DNA of 64,000 nucleotides from Phragmites australis (taxonomy: Eukaryota; Streptophyta; Magnoliopsida; Poales; Poaceae), in the NCBI RefSeq assembly GCF_958298935.1, contig NC_084938.1, positions 8,439,501-8,503,500 on the forward strand. The letters are read 5' to 3'. How positions within the stretch are numbered: position 1 is the first letter of the stretch; each line of letters starts with the position of its first letter. Below are positions 22,365 through 35,056 of this stretch, in pieces. A program made the translations under genes and the position numbers. The notes beneath the pieces were generated by a model, which was given only the letters and a program-made list of their open reading frames with translations, searched no databases and was not told the DNA's origin.

Positions 22365-24303
22365 TATTGTCCCATGGTGTTCATGAGTTTGGAATATTTC
22401 CTTTGACTTTTTAACACATATTTGAGGCAGGCCATGCAAGGAAACAAAAGACACGAAGCTTCAAAACAAAGTCCATTTAAAAAGTGACAATACTCGTTAA
22501 TAAGCTCACTTCAAGGCCCATTTCTGATACTAACGGTTTGAGTACTAGACTCAATTTCTTTCTGGCCGCGCAGAATTTTGCCGTATCCCCGTTGGTAGAA
22601 AGTTAAGGTTTCATATTTTGAGTCATGCATGTTCAGGGTAAGTTTGTTTCCTGTTTTGAGTTAATGTATCTTTTAGAGTTTATTTCTTTTTGTCTTCGTG
22701 TCTTAAGAGGGCTCTAGAATCCTTATGACATCTATGAAAGGTCAGACCACAAATTTACACATATGTTTCCGTGTTGGGTCTCTTACCCAACTACTAACAT
22801 TGGAGAAGTACTAAAGTGTTCTCGTCTTCTGTTGTTCTTGCAATTTCTTTTGAGATTATTAGGATTGATCTATCGAGGTCACTCAATTCGTACTCTCACC
22901 ATTTACGAGGATTCTAGACCCCTCTCTGTCCTAATTAGGCAAAAAATAGGGGTGTGTGCAAGCGCACATAATCGTATTCAGCTACTTTCTCCCAGGAATA
23001 TTGAGGTCAAGGAGTCAAAGGATAGCTGATTGCCTTAATAAATAGTCGTATCACCGCTATCTCCACTGTGATAGTACTTTGCAGCTCGTACGAGTGCACT
23101 TCAACCACTCACAAAGCTGGTGGTCGCTCTACAACTTGCTCGGAGGATCTCATAAGACACAAACACTACCAAGTCATCTACGTTTTGATAAACATCAAGC
23201 GTAACAAGTATGGATCACTCACTTGACCTAATTCTAGGCTAATCACCTAGGTAGATGCATACTAAGCCTAAACTATCACTAATCAATTCCTTAATCTTGT
23301 GCTAATTACCTTGGTCTTCAATGTGTTCAATTTTGATGGCAAGAACTCCTCTCAAGTGTATGTGTATGCTCCTGAGCTCTAGCACCCTCAAATGGCTGAG
23401 TGAGATGTCTATTTATAGAGTCAATCCCTAAAAGTTGTCATTTCTCCTCGGGCCTAGAAAACTGTGAACAATGGCTGGTCTGTTGACCACAAAATTCTAA
23501 GCATCGGAATATCTAGTGAGTGCAACTCCAACTATCCGTTGTGCCTCATGCCCTGTCATCGGATCATCTGGTGAACTTCAAACTTCATCGCTGGAACATC
23601 AAGCGAGTGTAGCCTCCATCTTCAAGCCGAACATACTTCTCCGCACAAATCACTATGATGTTATCCTTCTGTGCTCATCGGACCATCCAATGAATGTGTC
23701 TTATGAAATATGCTCTCTAAAACTTACTCAGTTGCAACCTTTCGATGATCACCAGATCAACCTTTCAATGCTATCTTACGTTGCGTAATAGGATACCCCG
23801 GTGTGTATAATTCATCCCCTGACTAGTGCCCCGATGAGCATATTGGATCATCTCATGTATATAATAAAATAGAGACTTGTCCAATTTAATCTCAATTTTG
23901 TCCTAGATTCAATAGCTTCTCTTCCTTGATGTTTTGGATCTTTCTCTGGTCTATTAGGACTAGATAAACCTATTGTGCATCACTACTAGGTAATTAACCT
24001 AAAGAATATAGATCAAGCTACTAAACCCAAATCACTCTTTGTAGTACGGCCAAAGAAAATAAACCTATCTATACAAATGATGCTCTCAAAACCATAATCA
24101 CTTGTCTAAACAATAAATCCTTATATCTTGATGAAGGCCTTCTTTGAGCTTGATGTTGAATCCTTTGAGGTGTTTGATACCCAAGTACATCACATAGCAT
24201 TCATAAAACTAAACCTTTGCACACAGGTGCACTATGTTTGACTATGTTGACATTAATCACTAAAACATACTAACTCTATGCTAGGGTCATTGATATTTCA
24301 ATC
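22365..24303 (-). repeat. Degenerate LTR-type DNA, probably Ty1/copia (SIRE-like)
   Basis: No coding region is seen. At about 24302-24320 the minus strand reads CACCAAAAAGTGAGAGAT followed by TGAAATATC. This resembles the polypurine tract and 3' LTR start of SIRE/Maximus copia elements, which would make the stretch below it an LTR. Between 23480 and 23870 there are diverged copies of a CATCGGATCATCTGGTGA-like motif, a pattern I associate with such LTRs. Boundaries are uncertain. Confidence 0.35.
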
Positions 24304-24837
24304 TCTCACTTTTTGGTGATTAATGACAATACAACCAAAGCAAGAGATACAATATAATTAAATACAACTACTTGCTTGAATGCATGATAAGAGCAAGAAT
24401 TAAAGATACCAATTGAAAGAATGCATTTAAAATATGAAACTTGCTCTTAGCTTGACTTCATCCCCATTTTATTGTCCAAATCATGCAAGTGCTCTTGATG
24501 TCAATTGAGAAGCACCTTACTTGCTTTGGTCTAAAAAAAAATCACCCCCCTTGGAATCAAACACCGAAAGGGAAAAATATTAAAAGCGCAAGAGAGAAAG
24601 AGCACTTCACAAATAATGATCATTTGGATGTGGAAGACATATGGATCAAAATTCATGAAGCCTCATGAATAGACTAAAATCTCCCTAAATTTGTGCATAC
24701 ATATAGTGGAAGACAAAGTATATACATAATTGAACATTTATGTCAAGTGAGGGAATTTAAGCTATACTATAAAAGGTAGATAGATAAATGATACAAAATA
24801 GAAGGATACCAATTATAAAGATGCAAGCATAGCATAT
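24304..24837 (-). repeat. Probable copia internal remnant
   Basis: An AT-rich, non-coding stretch lies between the presumed copia polypurine tract and the start of a gypsy LTR at about 24838. Short runs such as CAACCAAAGCAAGAG recall SIRE-like internal DNA. No protein motif was found. Confidence 0.25.
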
Positions 24838-26984
24838 GTAACAACCTAAAATTCCATAATGCAAAAATCCCCTAAAATAAATTAAATGATAAATAAATAT
24901 TCCTCCTTTGATCGTTCCTCTAGTTTAAAGATCAACACAATAAATCATCTAATAAGATAACCTAGTACAGAGAAATAATTAAAGTGATTAAAGGAAAATT
25001 AGAAGAGAAAATAAAACAAATATAGAAAACGATAAGAAAATAGGAAAGTAAAAAAAATGAGAAGGTTTAAAACCTCTCCAGGCCGAAACCGTCTACCCCC
25101 AGCCTCTCCCCTTTTCCCTCCCCTCGGCCTAACTTTTCTTTCCCTCCCGCGTCCTGTCCTTTTTCCCTTCACTGGCCTAACTCTGCTACTTCGGCCAGCT
25201 TCTCTCCCCGCACGCCCTTGCTTCCCCGCCATTGGGCTGAACCGGCCATGACCCATGCGCTCGCTCCCCTCTCCCTCTTAGATGCACTCATGCCCATCAT
25301 CTACCTCCTGATCCCCTTCCAAATACCGTACCGGTGCCCGTGTTAAAATCCCGTTGATCCTGCCCTATGTTTAAGGAATTAAACCGATGCTTGACACCAT
25401 GGAAGCAAAATCACAAGCAATAAGGGGGAATGAAATTGATTGCACCAATCAATTGCGTGGAGGACCTGAGCTCAAGTTATGGAAACAACCTCACACCGCT
25501 CTAAACCCTAATACACTTTGGCCTCGCCCCTCCTTCCTATAAAAGGATGCCCCGAGATCCCCATGAGAATGCCCGCACCTTACCGAACAAATCCCAAACC
25601 TCCTTGCTGTGAAAGCACCGCCCAAAAGTCTCCACAGCGAGTCCGAGACACCGTTGAGGTCCGCCGCTGTCGTAACACTTCTGTGAGCCACCCCGACGCC
25701 CCGTGATGCTTCAATCGAGTTTGCCAACATCTCTACGAAGTATTCCACCACTCGCTATTTAAGCCCAAATGCTATAACACCATTTTGCCTAACTTTGACG
25801 AGCACACCGCCGTAGGATCTTGTCACTAACACCTTCAAGCTACTGGAGTCGAGGTAGGAACCCTCCCCGCTGTCCGATCCTCCTAGAACAAGTAGGATTA
25901 GAACGAAAATAACTCTTCGTGAAGTTACGTCTCAGCTGCTAGATTCAAATCGCTGTCCTGGATTTAATGTAGGCCTATCTAACTCAACGGTCCAGTCAGT
26001 GCCTCATTATCAATCACGTGTTGCCACCTCATCCCCTTGTCAACACTTCCATCCGACGTGGCAGTCCCATCATTGCCCAATCAGCACCTATGGGTCTTTT
26101 GACCCGCTGATGTCATAGTTGAGCAATACACATCTTTTTCTATAGAAAATTAAATCGGGTAATTTGGTAAATTTTGAAATAAAGGTTTTCTTAATTGGAA
26201 TAACTTTGGAAATCCCTTAATAATTTTATGAATTCTTTAAATAGGTCTTTTCTTAGTAAAATAATTTAAGATAATCTATTTTAATTTATTTAAATGATGT
26301 TTTAATTTCTTTTTAATTCCAACCTCTTGCATAATCTCCTGTACTTTATCTTTTAGCCATGTCTTCATCTTTCATGAGCCATAACTTAACCGTTGTAGCT
26401 CCCATCTAATCATTTCCTTCACCATATTTCATTTTTGGTTCTTTCTTGGCTTTCGGTGTTTATTATTTTGCACTTAAGCGCCAACATCTCAGAGGAGAAG
26501 TTTGTAGGATTTCAGGACTGGGAGTTCGAGGAACTCACTGGGTACCAAGAGGAAGGCAAGTTGTCCTTGATGCATTTTGTTCCTATCTTATAAATGTTTT
26601 ATTTCCAAAATTGCATGCTAATAATTTGTTGGGAATCCCAAAAATAGGATCTACCTTATAATTCTATATTCTCCTTGTCGCCTTTGTTTGATGGTTTTAT
26701 GAGAAGGGTAGATATGGTTAGTCTTGCTTTGGGAATCTCAGTAAAACATAATTGTTCAAGGAAATGTGATAATTGTATTATGCAACATGGGATAAAACTT
26801 GTGATAATGTTTTTAGCAACATGGACAAGGAATTTGCACAAGAGGACTATGTGTGTGTTACATAATACAGGTTGGTGGCAGTCTTGCTCAAAATGGTTAA
26901 GAACCGATTCATGGTGCGATCAGACCAAGTTTTATAGTACAACCACAAGCCAAGTTATGTGTGCGACCTAGCCAGCTAATTAGT
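24838..26984 (+). repeat. Gypsy-type LTR, first part, interrupted at 26984
   Basis: The segment begins TGTAACAACCTAAAATTCC, the usual start of Tekay/Retand-like gypsy LTRs, and holds a GC-rich block (25070-25260) and then AT-rich DNA, as such LTRs do. The ORFs at 25057 and 24999 lie in the GC-rich block and are not genes. The LTR is cut by the 4.4-kb insertion at 26985 and seems to continue at 31407. Confidence 0.5.
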
Positions 26985-29900
26985 TGTCACGCACGGTTGT
27001 TCAAAAGAATCACCAGGTGCAATCCACATGTATGCCAGGAACAATTTCATCATACATGCGGTAACATTATAAGTGATATACAGTTCTATATCGAACAAAA
27101 ATAACTTTATTGAAATGATTACTAGAGTTTTAAACAGCAACGGAAGAACAAGAGGGAACTCCAACGAAAGCTTCAGAGCACACCACAGGCAATCGACTGG
27201 GGGCAACGCGACGTAAGACGCTCCATCTTCATTATAGCCTTCAGCTTCCTCGATCTCCTTGTAGTCTTCTCCAACTGAGCATCATCGATTATTTGGAAAC
27301 AGCAAGGGTGAGTATATATCATACTCCGCAAGTGTAGGAAAGTATGACATGGGGCTTAAGTTAAGAAAAGGTTAGACACTGGTTTACTGCACTAAGCAAC
27401 CTTAACCAATAATTCCAAGAAATAGGCATCCTATTTACTAGGTGTGAAGACACAACTTAAACAAGAAGAACAGCTCATCGGATTCCACCCGACTACCAAA
27501 CTCACCAGATATTTCATATCCGGCTACCAAAACTCACCACGTAATCTCATTACCTGGTAACCCAACCAACCAAACCAAAACCTTGATCCCAACAAGAAGA
27601 AGTCCAAGCCACTCTTGACCGTGAGTACGGCTGATCGATCAAATTTATACTCTGCAGAGTTGGCCCATCTTTCCCCACGGGTCATGATTTCATCACCCGC
27701 ATTACCTGGTGATAGTCTCCATGTTGCCGTGCTGATCGGGCACTTACACACTCCCGAGGTATGCACCAAGAGATCACTACAAGGCCTTTACAAAGCTCCT
27801 GCTGACCTATAAGCACCCACTGAGGTTTTACTGCTAACAGATGATTACATCGCTGTAGAAGCCCCCTCTTGTGCCGCTCAACCATCCAAATGGTGCTCAC
27901 AGAACCAGAGGGTAGCTAATTAATTGGCCAGGCCGTACCCATATAGGCCCCGTGGATGGTTGCGGTTTTAGCTTGGTTACATGTTCAAGAACCGGTCCTT
28001 AGGATCCCACACAGGAACAACACAAACCTGCTGTGCAGCATAACCTCAAACCAACCATCCTGTTTGGATCCCTATACCGTGTTGCTACAAATGATTACCA
28101 CTCCCAATTTATGTTGCATAATCATTATTCAAGTTTAACATTTACCCCAACCATGACAGCAACTAGCGTATCTACCCTTCCATTTCCTATGACTCATCAA
28201 CGACAACAAGGATAATCATACAAAATCTAGTCAACCGTAATCATAGGTTTCTAATTTAGATAAGCATGCATGAAGGATAAACAACTAATATAAATCCTAA
28301 AATAGGTGCAAAATGAGCAAGGACACTTGCCTGGCTACTACTCAGTTATCTTTGTAAACTCGGTTCTGGCATATCTTGAAGTCTCGACCTTGTAGCTCAT
28401 TGAATCTCTAGAAACGCCATATTCTGGTCACAAGATGTACGGACAAAAGAGAAAGGACAAAATAACTAAGAAACAATACATCAAAACAGAGACAACACAT
28501 CATACAAACACTATGGTTGGATAGGATATGATTTGGGCACAAGAACTACTCAAATCAGAGTTCAGACAGAGGAGAACAGGTTCTCGGAAGATTAAATTAG
28601 GGTTGAAGAAAAAGGAGCCCGAATATTCCCTAAAAATATTCTCGACCAATTACTTTTTGACGGAAAACCCTAACTAACAATTGGAACAGAGTGGAACAAG
28701 GCGATGGCCGATGGGGGGCTCTCGGTGTCGCCGACGATGGAGGACACGGACGACGGCGGTGGCGGTCACTGACATCGACGTCAGCAGTAGTGAGTTTCAA
28801 CAAATTGAGGAGAGCATAGTGTAGAACGCGAGAAGGCAAGCTCAATTTTATGGTTGGTCTTGGCAGCGGTGTTCTGAGGTAGTGGCAAAATAACGACGAA
28901 CGCTCCCAGGTTCGGTGGTGATCGCGCACAGACATAGCGAAGAAGATGTGCGCGTTCTCGGAGATTGGCAGTGATATTCAAGAAACGGTTTGAATAGAAT
29001 TATTCATATTTTCTAGAACACGGTTTTGCAGAGATGGTTTGGATAGGGCTTCACCTGAGAAGGAGATCGATCGGTTGGAACTTTGGTGAGATTGTGCAAC
29101 GATGTTGGAAGTTGGGATCACGCTCCTGGTGGCGTCACTGCAGACGCGGGGAACCCTCAATTTTCCACATAGAAGATGTGATGTAACACACCGTGATGTG
29201 GTTAGTGCATCCAAACGGCTCCTGGATTGACGGGGAACACGAATACATTCCGGTGCACGCGCAGAACACTCACAAACATGGGGGTAGCGGCATAGCGACC
29301 ACAAAATCGTTGGCATCCATTCTCTTCTGGACGAACCACTTTTAAGGATTGTTGAGGACAACCAGGGGCACATATCAATGAAAGGGATCGGTGGTTGGAG
29401 CTCCAGTCCACCGGGGAACGCGGCTGACGTTCTAGGTACGCAGGACGTGTGCGGCACTAGGCAGCAGGATTATGACATTGAGAACGGGAGCTCTGTTGTA
29501 GCTATGGACAAACCGATTTTTGGAGGATATAGAGGAATAGCAGGGGCACGTCTCGGCCAAAGGACTCATGGATTGGAGTACTAGTTTACCGGGGAACACT
29601 ATCTGAACCCCGCGCTGCACGTGCAGAACTCCAGACGGGGCAGCAGGGCTCTAATGGCCCAACTGGTTGGTGAGGGCGTGTGGGACATCCAGGAGCACGT
29701 GCTGGTCAAAGGCCATGGCCATCCGAGTTCTGATCGGCCAGGGAACACCGATACCATCCGCGACGGCGACAACCATGGTAACATAGATTGGGCCTTGTCC
29801 GGGGTTGTGGGTTCGGTTAGGGATCGCAAATGGTGACAACACAGGGGAAAGGGGGAGGGGAAGGGGCTGGTCCTCACCTTGCTGCAACGGTCGGGGAGGT

Positions 29901-31401
29901 GGTCGTCGAGGCGGTGACGGCAGCGGCGACGGCGTGCGGTGTTTGAAGTCCAACTTACGTTCCTATTGCGCCGATGAAGATCTGGCCAAGCCCTTCAGGG
30001 ATACTGAGGTTCCGTCGATGTTCTACAAGGTGACATGGGTGGCTTGGCTAGATCTTCACTGGATCATCGGGAACGCTGAAGGATTCTTTGGTTCACGCTT
30101 TGGACGTGGCCAGACGTGGGGTAGTAGCACGGTGACGTAGATCCTAGTGACGTCGTTGCTCCTATGGACAAACGGTTTTGGATCATGGTGGGGGACGATC
30201 TGAGGCACATCTTGGTGAAAGATCAAGGTTTTTACCTGGACAGATCGCTGGGAATGCAGATGCCAATCGGGGTTCTCGTGGCTGAATGCAGTGGGCAGCG
30301 AGAATGGCGAGCCATGGCAGCAGCCTAGCGGCGTGGTAGGGCTTTGGAGGGGTAGGGGAGGACGTGCTGGACCTATGTGAAGGGCTGGGGACGGCTGGGT
30401 TATGAAAGGGGAGAGGAAAAGGCTGGAGATGGAAGACAAAATGAATGGCTCAGGAAGATGAAACGAAAAGCTCTGGTTCAAGGACAATAACTTCACTGTT
30501 ACAACTCCAAATTAGACGTTTTCAGACTCTATCATGTAGTACTCAAAAATATCTACAACTTTGGTATTCATTGGAATTTCTGAAAGCACCATCTTGATTT
30601 CCAAATCTTCATCACAAGATAAACTAGTTGAATTCAGCCCAATCTGTGCAGCACTGATTTTGGAGGCTATAACTCCTAGCTCCGTTAGCCAAATTGGGAC
30701 CTCTATAGTTGCAAATCGAAGCTCTCGATGAGACATACAACTTTGATATTGACAAGATTAGCATTTGAGGCTGTCATGAACTCCGAATCTGAGTGAGAAG
30801 ACGAGGCTATCGACGAGGAGTAACTGGCAGCCGGCTTCAATTGCCATTATGGCCATTAGAGATATTTAGAGCAACAATTTTTGATCTTGGATTGAGGGAA
30901 ATAAAGAGGGGATTGATGAAGAAATGATGGGGGAGAGAGGGGAGGGCAAGTGCCATGGAGATGGGTAGACGGGCGGCCGTGTGCGGCGAGGTTGGGCGAT
31001 GGAAAATTGTCAGCAGTGGTGGCCCTCCGGTGTGGTGTGGTCGTCCCGCTAGTAATCCGATGTGATGCAAGATTGATGGCATGCTGCTGGTTTGGAGTCA
31101 CGGGCTAGAGAGAAATACATTGAGGAAAGGCAGTGCATGTTGGTTTGGATCAAAAGGACGTGAGATGCGATTGTCCAAGGAGGATTTTTGGATGCTATGA
31201 AAAAAATGGAACAAGGATTTGTCTAACCTTGAAATTCCTTAACATATTCTAATATTTTATAAATAAATTTTTCATCACACAAACCAAATTCTTTTGAAAC
31301 TCTAAACAAAATTTTGGAAAAGCTTTCAAATTCTAGGAAAAATAGTTATTTTATTGCTTTAAAATGCTCACAACCCAAAATCGAAATTTTGGGGTGTGAC
31401 A
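26985..31401 (-). mobile_element. 4.4-kb non-coding LTR-type unit with 5-bp target duplication
   Basis: The unit starts TGTCACGCACGGTT and ends GGGGTGTGACA, so it has TG...CA ends with inverted TGTCAC/GTGACA termini. Exact 5-bp duplicates TTAGT flank it at 26980-26984 and 31402-31406. On the minus strand it starts TGTCACACCCCAAAATT, a common gypsy LTR start. No primer-binding site, polypurine tract or pol motif was found inside, and no second LTR is evident, so a very long solo LTR is the simplest reading; a LARD-type element is the alternative. Short ORFs in its GC-rich part (28600-30500) lack family motifs. Confidence 0.7.
29030..30290. repeat. Diverged tandem units inside the 4.4-kb element
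   Basis: Four to five loosely similar units recur at intervals of roughly 180-500 bases. Each has a CAGGGGCAC/CAGGAGCACGT-type segment, a (T/G)CAAAGG or TGAAAG segment, a GG(T/A)T(T)GGAG or CGAGTTCTGAT segment and a C(C/A)GGGGAACAC-type segment, followed by CGTGCAGAAC in some. The second copy at 34080-34200 carries one such unit (ACAGGGAACGC, GTGCACGTGCAGAA). The units look like a decayed tandem array in the LTR. Confidence 0.45.
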
Positions 31402-31406
31402 TTAGT

Positions 31407-31827
31407 TTTCTTCCAACATAGTGTAAACTAGTTGGTGGAATAGGGAACAAAACAGACTTTCCCTAGATCCGTATGGCGCAAGAGAGATTTCTGTTGTTGA
31501 GGTTATTTATGTGGCGGTGAAATCTTAGTGGGTAGACACGTGTTGGGGGGAACTTTGTAACGACCTTATTGTGATTCCTAGCCACACACCTTGAAAGTGT
31601 GTTAGTGTTTAGTTGACATTGGCAAAATGGGAAATCATGACTTGTGGGTAAAGTGTATAACCTTCGTAGAGTTTAAAACTGATTAATCATCCATGCTTGT
31701 GGTTATGAGCGGTAAAGAATGGCACACATGATTAGTATGGACACACTAAAGGTTTTGTTGGTCATTCATGGTTGTGGAATCATGTTTGAGGTGGTCAATT
31801 TTGGTAATGGCTACGATGGTTGAGGTG
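31407..31827 (+). repeat. Probable continuation of the interrupted gypsy LTR
   Basis: This non-coding DNA lies between the 4.4-kb unit and its truncated relative. Removing the 4.4-kb unit and one TTAGT joins it smoothly to the LTR-like DNA ending at 26984. It carries no coding region or recognisable motif of its own. Confidence 0.35.
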
Positions 31828-34345
31828 TGTCACACTCGGTTTTAACGGACAAAACCAGATGCGGTTTATGTATGCCTAGGATATTCAACATACATAAAGA
31901 CGTCACAGGTGAAGTAACAAAATCAATACTTTTGTACAATAAATGTTAAAGTCTTACTACAATTGACATATATTATCTTCTATGTAGATATCTGCAGCAG
32001 AACAGAAGCACTGCTGCCCAGCAGCACTGCAGGCAACCGACCAGGAGACACGCGCCTAGAATGTCACAACCTCATCTTGATAACCTTCAACATTTTCACT
32101 CACTGAGCGGCACTACGCATGTCGCATAAGATAGAGAAAATAGCAAGCGTGAGCACATGACGCGCCCAACAAGTGTGAAAAGATAATGATATGTAGGCTT
32201 ACAACAAGAATAGGCTAACACATGGTATATTTGCGTAAGTGGGAGTAAAGAAAATAATAATGTAATTCAAAAACATTAAGCAGTTATTAAGTGAATATAA
32301 CCCAACAACCCAACATTACCCAAGGCTAACAACCTTACAAACCATAACCATCCAACCATCACCCGTATCATCAACTTATAGCCAAACCATTACCATGACC
32401 AATTAATCATGTGAGGATCTAAGTCTTTCATAACCGTGGGCACGGCTGTTATAACAGTTTTACACTCTGCAGACGTTGTCCAACTTTTATCCACAAGTCA
32501 TGATTTCCATGCTACTATGTTCGCGAAACACTTAACACACACCAGTGGTGTGCTGCCAGGAGAATAACTATGAAGTATGGTCAATTAGGTCTTGGTACTC
32601 CAACGAATGCCAGTCAGGTGTCTAATTGATATGCTAAGTCTTACCCATATCAGCCTCGTGTTTGATACGGTATTTCTTGGGTTGTCGCTCCACAAACTGG
32701 TCCTTATATGTGTTACGTGGGCAAATATCATCCAACGGGAAAATAACCAACAAAACCTAATACCTTTTCTTGGAACGTATCCACAAGCTCACCACATGAA
32801 CAACCATCAAACCAACTCCTTGCCCAAGTCCTAGGGTTCCTTGTTATTAAAACAAGTTCATCATCACCATTGCATATATCCACTAAACATGTATATGACA
32901 CTTCCCAACATTCCAAAAGCACGGCTAAGCAAATCTACCTAAGAGACTTATATCAACTACTACTTAGACTTCAAGGAATGTAAAAAAAGAACTAGATAAA
33001 CCCTAACATAGGTGACTACCTATCAAGTTGACAAACATTGCATGTAATTTTGTAAAACAAAATATTTAAAACATAGGTTCAAGATGATCAAGGACACCTA
33101 CCTTTTACCCAATGCTGCTCAATGTTGACGAAACCTTGGTCTTGAGGTCCCTTGAACTATTTCGGAATGCTATCGACTAATCGTAGGAACTACCGACAAA
33201 CAACACAAAGCAAACACTAAGAACAACATACCAAATATCATCAGAACACTTTAAAAACACTATAGTTGGATAGATATGAGTTTAGAAACATTTAGATGCA
33301 AGAATCGTCTAAATTGGAGTTAAGGTGAAAGAGAATGGGCTTTCAGAAGATGGATTAGGTTGAAAAGGAAAGACTAGCTTACTGGGGTTATCTTCCAATG
33401 GGAAAAGAGTTTATTGTGTAATAATTGTGCCAGGATTGACAATATCATTATGCATGGTTCAAGAAGTATAGGGCTGACTAGACTAAGGATGATGATGTGG
33501 TGTTGACTTGGCATGTTATGAAAGCATCGACTTGGATTAAAGAAGAGGTACATTGAGGTCCAGTCTCGACCACCCATGATCAAATGGCCGGAGTTTTGCT
33601 TCTAGGTTAAGGATACTACTGGTAATTCTGCATAGCAGCGGCGGCTTGGGTTTCGTCGAAGCTAGCAATCGGGTGCGTGGCCACTGACATTGACATTGGG
33701 TTTCAGTGGCATTTCAGCGAAATGAGGGATACATGGTGTAAAACGCAGAAAGGCTAATTCAAAGGTATGATTGGTTTTGGAAGGGGTCGTCCAAGGTCGC
33801 GGCACAACAAAGATGACTGCTACTAGGTTTGGTGGTGATAGCGAACAGATGCAGCAAAAAAGACGCTTGCGTGATTGGCTATGAGTTTTGAGGAACCATC
33901 TAAATAGTGACGTTCATATTTCCCAGAGACACAATACTATAGCACGGGTTTGGGCAGATCATCCCCTGAGAGAAAGAACGATCAACAGAGATGAGACGGG
34001 TGACGGCTGTGACATACTGCAGTGGGCAACCATGTTCTGGTCATATCGCTCCTCAAACGGTGAAGGAATCCTACGGTCAAGTACAAGACTCCATGGGACA
34101 CATCGTGACGCTGCTGACACATCCATACAACTTCTTGATTGACAGGGAACGCAAATGCAAATCTGGTGCACGTGCAGAATACGTCCAGACTGGAGCAGAG
34201 AGCACGGTGATCGCGTTCCTGGGGGCGTGATGCGTGTTTGCCCGATCTTCTGAAGGCAATATGATAAGTCGATTAGTGGAGTTTCGACATTGATGATCCA
34301 AAGGCTTCGATCAGAACAGATCACGAACCCTCGCAACCACTACAC
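31828..34345 (-). repeat. Truncated second copy of the 4.4-kb LTR-type unit
   Basis: The start TGTCACACTCGGTTTTAACG and the following CCAGATGCGGTTTATGTATG correspond to the start of the unit at 26985. Further shared landmarks include ACACTCTGCAGA (32462) against ATACTCTGCAGA (27649), the CAAGTCATGATTTC segment, and the GTGCACGTGCAGAA unit near 34165. The outer end with GTGTGACA is missing; similarity fades at about 34340 where another element's DNA begins. It is non-coding. Confidence 0.5.
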
Positions 34346-34357
34346 CACTACTCCATG

Positions 34358-34998
34358 GTTATCAACCATACCAAGACACCGTTGACCTCGCCAAGAAGGC
34401 TTTTCCTGCAAGTGAATCGAGCATACAAGTAAGAACAAGTAGATGCAATCTGGATATTGCTAATTACCAATGAAGCACTTGAGTTTGGGGTTCAACAAAC
34501 CAATAAACGACGAAACTGTATTAAACAGAATAATCTAAGCTAAACCCAAACCTAAACTACGATGACTACTGTATATATATAGGCTGGCATGAGGAGGTCG
34601 ACCTAGGGTTGTGCAACCATGGAGAGAGGTGTGCACATCCTGAACTCCGACTCCGACACGATTACAAAACCCGGTAGGGTTCAAAACGGTGATGCAACAT
34701 CTTATTCCTTTGACTCTGATTAAACTATAAGGAATATCTGGTTGAGCTCATATCCATTGGAAATGGCTCATCGTAAGCTTTCCAGAATATCCAAGATTGC
34801 CTAAAACGGACTTCGTATGAGAGAGTTATGCCCATTTTACTAACGTACTATCCTTAAACTCGACCACGACAACGACCACGACTTCGACCACGACCATGAC
34901 TAGAGCTCAGCCTTTGAGGTCGAGTTGACTTGGCCTTCGAGGAGTTACGTCTGAGTAAGATTGTGGTGCTTTTCCCACGTTCCTATGCAATAAAACAT
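34358..34998 (-). repeat. Candidate 3' LTR of the minus-strand gypsy element
   Basis: Position fits: it lies just past the end of the integrase frame at 35057. On the minus strand a start TGATGTTTTATTGC lies at 34998 and a TATA box (TATATATACAG) at about 34572. A GACCACGACAACGACCACG-type short repeat lies at 34860-34900. I could not find a matching LTR near 40 kb, so this is assigned by position and promoter-like content only. Confidence 0.35.
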
Positions 34999-35056
34999 CA
35001 CAAGAATTTAGTAGTAATCCATCCAAGGAAACATGAATAGCAAGGAACGAGTTCAC

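Noticed and set aside
28630..30496. Pro- and Ser-rich ORFs of 90-160 codons in the 4.4-kb unit
   Set aside because: No start context, domain or conservation with the second copy; they overlap on both strands.
26985..31401. Pararetrovirus or other virus insertion
   Set aside because: No viral protein motifs; TG...CA ends with a 5-bp duplicate fit an LTR unit.
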